Source of the DNA: Phycisphaerae bacterium
GTDB taxonomy: Bacteria > Planctomycetota > Phycisphaerae > Phycisphaerales > SM1A02
Length of the DNA: 64,000 nt
NCBI GenBank assembly: GCA_002702575.1
Contig: PAAJ01000016.1
Location: 143,452-207,451 of the forward strand
Direction: 5' to 3'
A model generated the notes under the pieces. The model searched no databases and was not told the DNA's origin. It was given only the letters and a program-made list of their open reading frames with translations. The position numbers were made by a program, and so were the translations under genes. How positions within the stretch are numbered: position 1 is the stretch's first letter; each line of letters starts with the position of its first letter. Below are positions 57,898 to 64,000 of this stretch, piece by piece.

Positions 57898-58460
57898 GCA
57901 GTTCAGACAGTTCCATGTATCACAACGAGACCGTCATCGAAACGGCCACGTTTCAAAAAGATGTCATCGTCCGGTACCAGTTGTGGGCATCGGTGATCCT
58001 CTTCGGATCCACGATCGTTGGCATCCCGTTGCTCCTGATTATCGTGCCCCTGATTCTGTTGATCTGGCCCAGAGTGATCAATACCTGGAAGTGTGTACTC
58101 ACGAACAGAGCGGTTCACGTCGAAAAGGGACTGTTCGTCAAGGTGAAGAAGACGATTCCACTGGAGAAGATCACGGATGTGGGCTCGGTCCAGGGGCCGA
58201 TCATGAGGCACTTCGATCTCCATTCCCTGAGCTTTGAAACAGCTGGGCAATCCGGAGGTGCGGCTGGTGCACTCGTGACCCTGCTGGGAATCGAGAACTC
58301 CGAATCTTTCCGGGAACGGGTTCTCGACACGCGTGATGCATCCAACAAGGGTGCGGCCTCTGCAGAGGTAACGCCGCAGACGGTCCCTGATGATCAGCTT
58401 CTACGGGAGATCCGGGACTCACTGATCCGGATCGAAGAACATCTTGGTCAATCTGGCTGA
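57894..58460 (+). CDS. PH-like (bPH2) membrane protein
   Basis: 188 residues from the ATG at 57894, which overlaps the previous stop. One long or two short hydrophobic segments (LWASVILFGSTIVGIPLLLIIVPLILLIW) are followed by a PH-like domain: 'CVLTNRAVHVEKGLFVKVKKTIPLEKITDV'. The C-terminus holds a charged helix (LLREIRDSLIRIEEHL). Related in architecture to 7001-7555. The coupling to an exported oxidoreductase looks incidental or operon-based; function unknown. Confidence 0.82.
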   Translation: MSSSDSSMYHNETVIETATFQKDVIVRYQLWASVILFGSTIVGIPLLLIIVPLILLIWPRVINTWKCVLTNRAVHVEKGLFVKVKKTIPLEKITDVGSVQGPIMRHFDLHSLSFETAGQSGGAAGALVTLLGIENSESFRERVLDTRDASNKGAASAEVTPQTVPDDQLLREIRDSLIRIEEHLGQSG

Positions 58461-58488
58461 ACCCGATTGATCTGTGATGCCACCATGA

Positions 58489-58752
58489 TTAAAGCACGAT
58501 CTTGATGTCATCACGTGCCTGCAGGGCACGATAGAGGCCAACTCGTTCACCTTCATCGACCACTTCCAGAGAGACCACCAGGGTGCACCATCGCCCCCCT
58601 TCACTGGTATTGCCGGGCTTGCAGGTGTACGGCTTGTCGGCCATGACCGACTGCACGGCCCGTTCAAGCGTGGGCAGATCGGCCCCGATGACCCGGTATT
58701 CCCAATGACATGGGTATTCCAGATCCAGCTGCTCGCCCTCGAAATCGTTCAT
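58489..58752 (-). CDS. DUF493 (YbeD-like) small protein
   Basis: 87 residues from the ATG at 58752; the longer track ORF is upstream read-through. Ferredoxin-like fold typical of DUF493: 'YPCHWEYRVIGADLPTLERAV', 'GRWCTLVVSLEVVDEGERVGLYRAL', ending 'DIKIVL'. Function of the family is unresolved; E. coli YbeD lies beside lipoate genes, which are not present here. Convergent with the PH-like gene. Confidence 0.85.
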   Translation of the reverse strand: MNDFEGEQLDLEYPCHWEYRVIGADLPTLERAVQSVMADKPYTCKPGNTSEGGRWCTLVVSLEVVDEGERVGLYRALQARDDIKIVL

Positions 58753-58897
58753 AGGTCCTCCGTGTGGACTGTGGATGCCCAAGCGATGATGCAAGGTAGC
58801 CCAAGAAATGGCCTGGAACAGCCTTCTTGATCGAATATGGCCGAACTGGCATGAAAGATCGATCTCCCTCGCTGTTCTGCCCATATCAACGATATTC

Positions 58898-58988
58898 AAT
58901 AGGGGAACTCCCATTTTCGGGGCCCTGAACGGGTCCCTCCCAGTACCATTGCCTAACCCTGGCCGCAAGGTCGGGGAACTCCCCTATT
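58898..58988. promoter_or_regulatory. Long inverted repeat upstream of the metalloprotease
   Basis: Arm 1 AATAGGGGAACTCCC (58898-58912) pairs with arm 2 GGGGAACTCCCCTATT (58973-58988), leaving a 2-nt internal mismatch and a 60-nt loop. GGGGAACTCCC also occurs as a direct repeat in both arms and is itself nearly palindromic. The second arm ends 21 nt before the protease ATG, so a folded leader would sit just upstream of the ribosome site (GAAGGAG). Confidence 0.55.
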
Positions 58989-59009
58989 CGACAACGAAGG
59001 AGCTTGAAC

Positions 59010-62000
59010 ATGTCGAAGCGTCATTACCTCCTGGCAGCCGGATGTCTGGCCGCGCTGGGTGTGATTGGCACAGAGGCGGCTGCCTTGCAGGAGCCCACCT
59101 CAGCCATGCCGGCGGAGACCGTCATGGCACCCGGATCAGGAAGCAGCAAGTCTGATTTTCCGTCCTTTGACAGTGTCACCAAGGAGTATTCCAAGGTGAC
59201 GCCGACTGCGGATGGCCAAGCAGGCATGTACACCCTTTTCGTCAATGACAAGACCGGAAAGGTCCTGGCAGAACTGCCCAGAAACTTTGAGCGACAGAAG
59301 GTCTTCATCGCCTTCACGATCAAGGGTGGCATCAGCGAAGCCGGTGTCCAGGCAGGCGACATGTACGCCTACTGGAAGCGTTTCGGCAAGCGTCTCGCGT
59401 TGATTCAGCCCAACTATGAAGTCCGCACGACGGGCGACAAGCAGTCCAAGGCTGGCTATCGTCGAGTCCACACGGATCGTGTGATCCTCGATGTCCCGAT
59501 CGTGACCATGGGCTCCAAGGGTGGACCCGTCATCGATCTCACGAACCTGCTCGTCAACCAGTCCACCAAGTTCTTTGGTGGTCGAACAGCAGGCGCCAAC
59601 ACCCGACTTGCGAAGATCGCCAAGGCCAAGGCATTCCCGAAGAATGTCGAACTGGCCTTCGAGATGCCCCTTCGAGGTGGCAAGTTCGGAACGATCTACT
59701 ATTCCTTCGCCGAGATTCCGGAGAACACCGGCTACAAGCCGCGTGAAGCCGATGAACGGCTCGGTTACTTCGTCACGTCCCACCGGGATATTGGCGATGC
59801 CTCGGATGAATCGCCCTGGAAGCGATACATCAACCGCTGGCATCTTGAGAAGGCCGATCCTTCCCTTCAGTTGAGCCCCCCCAAGAAGCCCATCGAGTTC
59901 TACATCGAGCACACCACGCCCGTGCGATACCGTCGCTGGGTACGTGATGGTGTTCTCGAATGGAACAAGGCCTTCGAGAAGGTCGGCATCGATGGTGCCA
60001 TCGTCGTCTATCAGCAGGATGAGGCCACAGGCGCTCACATGGAGAAGGATCCTGAGGACGCCCGCTACAACTTCATCCTCTGGACCAACTCCGACATGGG
60101 ATTTGCCATTGGCCCCAGCCGCGTTCACCCACGAACCGGTCAGATCCTGGACGCCGACATCGTGATGGACGAAGGCTTCATCACGGGTTGGTCCAAGACC
60201 TGGGAAAGCCTCATCCCGCAGATGGCCATGGAAAACTTCGGTCCTGAAACCTACACCTGGCTTGAGAGCCGACCCGGTGCGGATCCACGCGTGACTCTGG
60301 CACCACCCTCTCAGCAGGAAGCTGTTCGCCAGACCCTTGCTCGTGAAGCCGTCATGCGAGCCAACGGTCAGCTCCCCGGTCACCACGAGCGGATGAGCTC
60401 GAGCGATCCGACACTCATGGGTGACGATCTGTATGACGGACTCACAGGACGCATCAGTCAGGTGAATGGCGCTTGTCAGCATGCTTGCTGCAAGGCATTC
60501 GATGTCGCGTTGTTCCGCCTGAACTACGACCTGATCATGAACATGGAGCAGCCGACTTCCATGGATGACGATTCGGATTCCAAGAAGGATCCGATCTCAG
60601 GCAAGTGGAACGGCATGGTCTCCTTCAGCGGACCTGAAGGCATGTCGCAGGAAATGTCCTTCTCGATGGACCTTCAGCTGCAATCCGATGGCTCGGTGAC
60701 CGGTGAGGCCGAAATCGGCCCGATGGGCTCCATGGAGATCTCCGGAACATGGGATTCGAAGACGTCGACGCTGACGGTACAGCCCGTCGATGCCGATGAA
60801 GAACCCATGGTTCTGAAGCTCGAGGATGGTCGCCTGACTGGTGACATGAGCGAAGGTCAGATGTCCCTGACCATCTGGGCGGAACGTGAGAGCTTCGTTG
60901 AAGCCGACTCCTCGGGTTCATCCTCCGATGATGGTGATGAGACCGAGGAAGAAACCGTCGAAGACATGGATGAGGACACCGATGCCGAAGAGGCAACGGA
61001 AGAAGAAGAGGAAACAACCGTCAAGACCGGCAAGGCCAGCCGCAAGGGTGATGTCCAGCTGATCGATGGTGTTCCTGAATCCTTCATTGGTCCTCAGCTG
61101 AAGGATGTGATCATGCACGAGGTCGGACATACGCTCGGCCTGCGTCACAACTTCAAGGGTTCCCGGATCTACGATCTCGATGAGATGAATGCCGAGGAGA
61201 TGAAAGGCAAGGCCATCGGCGGTTCCGTCATGGACTACCTTCCGGTCAACATCAACTATGGTGAAGACGCCAATCAGGGCGACTACACCATGGTCACGAT
61301 CGGGCCCTACGACTACTGGGTCATCGAATACGGCTATGCCAACGACCGAAACTACAAGAAGGTCCTGGAACGAGTCGCGGAACCACAACTGGCATATGCC
61401 ACGGATGAGGACACCTGGGGTCCGGATCCAACCGCACGTCGCTTCGACAATGCCAAGAACCCTCTTGACTATGCCGATTCCCAGATCGCTCTGATCAAGG
61501 ATCTGCGTGTCAAGATCATCGAAGACATGGTTGAAGACGGCGAAAGCTGGTCAGAGGCTCGCAAGGCCTACGAACTGCTCCTCGGTAAACATTCCTCTGC
61601 CGTCGGAATCGCCGCCAACTGGATCGGCGGAAGCTACCTGAACCGACACAAGAAGGGTGATCCGGATGCCGTTCGACCCATCGAGAACATCCCGGCAGAA
61701 CAGCAGCGCAGAGCGTTGGCGTTCGTCCTGGAAAACACGATGAAGGACGAGTGCTACGGGCTCAACTCGGAGCTGCTGCACCGGATGACCGTCGACAAGT
61801 GGTATGACCAGGGTGGCATGCGATTCCTCTATCAGGATGAGACCTATCCGGTCCACAGCCGGATCTCCGGTATCCAGTCCATGGCGTTGACGCAGGTCCT
61901 GAATCCAACGACGCTGCAGCGGATCTATGACAACGAGTTCCGTGCCATGGGTGAGGAAGACGTCCTGACGCTTCCTGAAACCATGGATGAAGTCAAGGTC

Positions 62001-62378
62001 ATCGTCTGGTCCGAACTCGACGAGCAGCCTGATTCGAACGTCAGCAACCAGTCTCCTTACATCTCCAGCCTCCGCCGCAACCTGCAGCGGACCCATATCG
62101 ATCGCCTGATCGACATGAGCATGCCATCCAATGGCATGGGTTCAGCCGCTGCCCCGGTCTCGAACCTGAGCCGAATGCAGCTGCGTGAAATCCTGGATGA
62201 CATCGAGGAAGTCAAGACTCGAAAGATGGATGCGTATTCCAAGGCTCACCTTGCTGAAGCACGCTCCAAGATTGAACGGGCGCTCGATGCCCAGTACCTC
62301 TACAACGTCGATGACATCAGTGGTGGTGGCTTCGACATGGGCTTCATGTTCATGCAGGAACAGAAGACTGACGAGTAG
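59010..62378 (+). CDS. Secreted metzincin-type zinc protease (DUF4953 type)
   Basis: 1122 residues from the ATG at 59010, with GAAGGAG about 8 nt before it. Signal peptide (HYLLAAGCLAALGVIGTEAAA). Regions resembling DUF5118/DUF5117 (N-terminal) and DUF4953 follow. The zinc motif is HEVGHTLGLRH (HExxHxxGxxH) with H703, H707 and H713, and a Met-turn 'GGSVMDYLP' supports a metzincin. Between ~518 and ~690 lies an insertion: a beta-rich segment (GKWNGMVSFSGPEGMSQEM ... GSMEISGTWDSKTSTLTV), then a very acidic stretch (DDGDETEEETVEDMDEDTDA). No partner genes. Confidence 0.9.
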   Translation: MSKRHYLLAAGCLAALGVIGTEAAALQEPTSAMPAETVMAPGSGSSKSDFPSFDSVTKEYSKVTPTADGQAGMYTLFVNDKTGKVLAELPRNFERQKVFIAFTIKGGISEAGVQAGDMYAYWKRFGKRLALIQPNYEVRTTGDKQSKAGYRRVHTDRVILDVPIVTMGSKGGPVIDLTNLLVNQSTKFFGGRTAGANTRLAKIAKAKAFPKNVELAFEMPLRGGKFGTIYYSFAEIPENTGYKPREADERLGYFVTSHRDIGDASDESPWKRYINRWHLEKADPSLQLSPPKKPIEFYIEHTTPVRYRRWVRDGVLEWNKAFEKVGIDGAIVVYQQDEATGAHMEKDPEDARYNFILWTNSDMGFAIGPSRVHPRTGQILDADIVMDEGFITGWSKTWESLIPQMAMENFGPETYTWLESRPGADPRVTLAPPSQQEAVRQTLAREAVMRANGQLPGHHERMSSSDPTLMGDDLYDGLTGRISQVNGACQHACCKAFDVALFRLNYDLIMNMEQPTSMDDDSDSKKDPISGKWNGMVSFSGPEGMSQEMSFSMDLQLQSDGSVTGEAEIGPMGSMEISGTWDSKTSTLTVQPVDADEEPMVLKLEDGRLTGDMSEGQMSLTIWAERESFVEADSSGSSSDDGDETEEETVEDMDEDTDAEEATEEEEETTVKTGKASRKGDVQLIDGVPESFIGPQLKDVIMHEVGHTLGLRHNFKGSRIYDLDEMNAEEMKGKAIGGSVMDYLPVNINYGEDANQGDYTMVTIGPYDYWVIEYGYANDRNYKKVLERVAEPQLAYATDEDTWGPDPTARRFDNAKNPLDYADSQIALIKDLRVKIIEDMVEDGESWSEARKAYELLLGKHSSAVGIAANWIGGSYLNRHKKGDPDAVRPIENIPAEQQRRALAFVLENTMKDECYGLNSELLHRMTVDKWYDQGGMRFLYQDETYPVHSRISGIQSMALTQVLNPTTLQRIYDNEFRAMGEEDVLTLPETMDEVKVIVWSELDEQPDSNVSNQSPYISSLRRNLQRTHIDRLIDMSMPSNGMGSAAAPVSNLSRMQLREILDDIEEVKTRKMDAYSKAHLAEARSKIERALDAQYLYNVDDISGGGFDMGFMFMQEQKTDE

Positions 62379-62406
62379 CGGTAACAGACAAGTTCCTTCG
62401 TTGAAT

Positions 62407-62446
62407 GAGAACCGCTCCGGGCTTCCCGGGGCGGTTCTCGCTTTTG
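62407..62446 (+). terminator. Strong intrinsic terminator after the metalloprotease
   Basis: GAGAACCGCTCCGGG-CTT-CCCGGGGCGGTTCTC, a 15-bp stem with one T-G wobble, followed by GCTTTTG. 28 nt after the stop codon. Confidence 0.9.
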
Positions 62447-62486
62447 AAGGCAGGCTGAAACGGCCAGTTCCGTCTACACTTTCAGC

Positions 62487-63641
62487 ATGAGCAAGACAGC
62501 CATCGTCATGGCAGGGATCCCTGCCGTGAACAAGAGCCTGTACCAGGCCATGCAGTTCAATGTCGGTGATCCCGCAGCCCTCATCCGTTTCGTCAGTGAC
62601 GAAACCGAACGGCGTCTGTTGATCATCCGTGACATCGAAATGGTTCGTGCACGCGAACAGGCAGCCGCCGACTCCGTTGCCTGCCCCGCCGACTTCTCAC
62701 CGGAGCAAGGACTGTCCGGTGATCGTGAAACCGCGACAGCCCAGGCAGTCGCCGAGTGCCTGGTTCGAGAGGGCATCGATCAGGTCATTTCGGATCGGAC
62801 ACTGCCATTGAGTTTTCTCGATGAGATTCGATCACGGAACATCGCCATTCAGTACGACCCTGAACTGGGTGTGCTCGACCGAAGGCGAAAAACCGAAGAG
62901 GAGATCGTGCATCTTCGTCAGGCACAACAGGACACGGAATCCGCCATCAGGATGGCCTGCGAGACGATTGCCTCGGCAACAGCGGCCGGGGACGGCACCC
63001 TTGAATTCGATGGCGATGTGCTGACCTCCGAGCGTGTCCGCGAGATGATCGACATGCATCTGCTCAGGCTCGGCTACGAGACCACACCGAGCATCGTTGC
63101 CGGGGGTCGCTGCGGAGGTGACTGCCATGAACGTGGCACCGGTGTGCTTCGAACCGGAGAACCAGTGATCATCGACGTCTTCCCTCGCAACAAGACCACG
63201 CTCTATGTAGGTGACTGCACGCGATGCGTCGTCCATGGCGAGGTCCCGCCGGTCATTGCTTCAATGCATGCTGCGATCATCGATGCCAAGGCGGCAGCGG
63301 CAGCGGCAACCCGAAGCGGTGTCACGGGAGAAGATGTGCATCAAGCAACCCTGGGTCGGATCCATGCCCATGGATTCGCTTCCGGGCTTCCCGGCCCGAA
63401 GGATCCTGAAGATCGAATCGCGATGACGCATGGAACCGGTCATGGTGTCGGTCTCGATGTTCATGAACCACCGCTTCTGGATTTCGGAGGCCCGGTACTT
63501 CTGGAGGGCGATGCGCTCACCATCGAACCCGGTCTCTATGCGCCAGCCATCGGTGGATTGCGTATCGAGGACATGATCATCGTGACGTCAACCGGTTTCG
63601 ACAACCTCAATACGCTGCCCGAGGGATTGACGTGGTCCTGA
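62487..63641 (+). CDS. M24-family aminopeptidase (Xaa-Pro type)
   Basis: 384 residues, pita-bread metallopeptidase. Metal ligands: aspartates in 'PVIIDVFPRN' and 'YVGDCTRCVV', histidine in 'THGTGHGVGLDVHEPP', glutamates in 'TIEPGLYAPAIGG' and 'LRIEDMIIV'. The N-terminal ~150 residues form the creatinase-like domain. No signal peptide, so probably cytoplasmic dipeptide/proline peptide turnover. It follows the protease after its terminator, hence an independent unit. Confidence 0.93.
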   Translation: MSKTAIVMAGIPAVNKSLYQAMQFNVGDPAALIRFVSDETERRLLIIRDIEMVRAREQAAADSVACPADFSPEQGLSGDRETATAQAVAECLVREGIDQVISDRTLPLSFLDEIRSRNIAIQYDPELGVLDRRRKTEEEIVHLRQAQQDTESAIRMACETIASATAAGDGTLEFDGDVLTSERVREMIDMHLLRLGYETTPSIVAGGRCGGDCHERGTGVLRTGEPVIIDVFPRNKTTLYVGDCTRCVVHGEVPPVIASMHAAIIDAKAAAAAATRSGVTGEDVHQATLGRIHAHGFASGLPGPKDPEDRIAMTHGTGHGVGLDVHEPPLLDFGGPVLLEGDALTIEPGLYAPAIGGLRIEDMIIVTSTGFDNLNTLPEGLTWS

Positions 63642-63642
63642 T

Positions 63643-64000
63643 TCAGTCGGAAGGCATGCGAAACGGTGGCATTGGACAGTCGATGGATTCCGCGATGGCG
63701 CGCAGCGTCTCGGCCTCCTCGATCGTAGTCGCACCGTCATGAAGAATCGTCGCTTCACACGCCTGCAGGAACGCGGCACGTTCCGTGAATCGAACACGCC
63801 GAATATCACGCAAGGCACTTCTCAACAGGCTGATCTTGAGCGTCGATGGATCGGGAAACTGAGCATCCCAGCCAAGTGACATCATGCCCTGCTCGAAGGA
63901 CGCGCGTGCTTCGGACTTCTCCTGAGCCCCCATGCAGGCCAGTGTCGCCAGAACACTCTGGACGGATTGCGTGCAGGACTGCAGTCGAGCACGAGCCTTG
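63643..64000 (-). CDS. C-terminal part of an M48-peptidase-associated region (partial)
   Basis: The minus-strand frame is open from 63643 to the window edge, so the track's ATG at 63933 is probably not the real start. The visible ~118 codons are helical: 'KISLLRSALRDIRRVRFTER', 'FLQACEATILHDGATTIEEA', 'LRAIAESIDCPMPPF'. The last pattern resembles the TerB-like C-terminus that follows M48 peptidase domains in some bacteria. The catalytic part, if present, lies outside the window, so this assignment is tentative. Confidence 0.5.
   Translation of the reverse strand, partial: KARARLQSCTQSVQSVLATLACMGAQEKSEARASFEQGMMSLGWDAQFPDPSTLKISLLRSALRDIRRVRFTERAAFLQACEATILHDGATTIEEAETLRAIAESIDCPMPPFRMPSD

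Noticed and set aside
59136-60482. 448-aa minus-strand ORF antisense to the metalloprotease
   Set aside because: Shadow frame; the sense strand has a signal peptide, ribosome site and zinc motif.

Overview
The window looks like chromosomal DNA from a planctomycete, most likely class Phycisphaerae. This is inferred from several lineage-typical traits. Two membrane proteins carry an N-terminal 'C..C.Y.L.GL.....CPECG' zinc ribbon. Secreted proteins carry lamin-tail-like repeats, dockerin-type EF-hands and a 'PAPGALALLGLAG'+polyarginine sorting tail. There is a prepilin with an H-x-DG style C-terminus, a Tat-exported Gfo/Idh/MocA oxidoreductase and paralogous GroELs. The DNA is moderately GC-rich and densely coded. 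I see no tRNA, rRNA, CRISPR array, insertion sequence or prophage.

Layout. 0-5 kb: chaperone operon on the minus strand, groEL (long Met-Gly tail) > groES > second groEL (no tail) > dnaJ (cut by the window edge). 5-14.4 kb: zinc-ribbon membrane protein, MoxR ATPase, hpt with a PH-like membrane protein, folC, leuS, a DUF2314-type protein and a DUF2007-like protein. 14.4-18.7 kb (minus): tpiA > secG > yicC > APH-type kinase > PDZ protein. 18.9-26.2 kb (plus): alaS, a Tat-lipoprotein sugar-isomerase-like protein, a zinc-type dehydrogenase, an M20 amidohydrolase and a GCS2/YbdK ligase. 26-37 kb: tmk, a small zinc-ribbon membrane protein, UbiB/ABC1 kinase, an AtoE-type transporter with a crotonase-like protein, NADH dehydrogenase, a DUF5658 protein and thiC. 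36-45 kb: DUF4097-like lipoprotein, rlmE, a dockerin-type protein, a Gfo/Idh oxidoreductase, a second zinc-ribbon membrane protein, purL (tandem PurS-like N-terminus fused) > purQ, rnhA. 45-47 kb: rpsL, rpsG and a ThiF/MoeB E1-like enzyme.

The accessory part is 47-62 kb. It begins with a tripartite tricarboxylate transporter in only two genes, where the binding protein is fused to the small membrane subunit. Next comes a run of exported proteins: a beta-propeller-like protein, a lamin-tail protein with a PEP-CTERM-like tail, a duplicated lamin-tail protein ending in dockerin repeats, and a prepilin. After a nitroreductase, an exported oxidoreductase, a PH-like protein and a DUF493 protein there is a large metzincin-type protease. 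It has a beta-rich/acidic insertion just before its zinc motif and a strong inverted repeat upstream of its start. The window ends with an M24 peptidase and the tail of a possible M48-type protein.

Most genes are housekeeping: translation, folding, nucleotide and cofactor synthesis. The least ordinary features are the fused TctC-TctB, the lamin-tail/dockerin/PEP-CTERM cluster, the protease insertion, the PurS-PurS-PurL architecture, and convergent gene pairs with almost no space between stop codons. No complete undescribed defence or mobile system was found.
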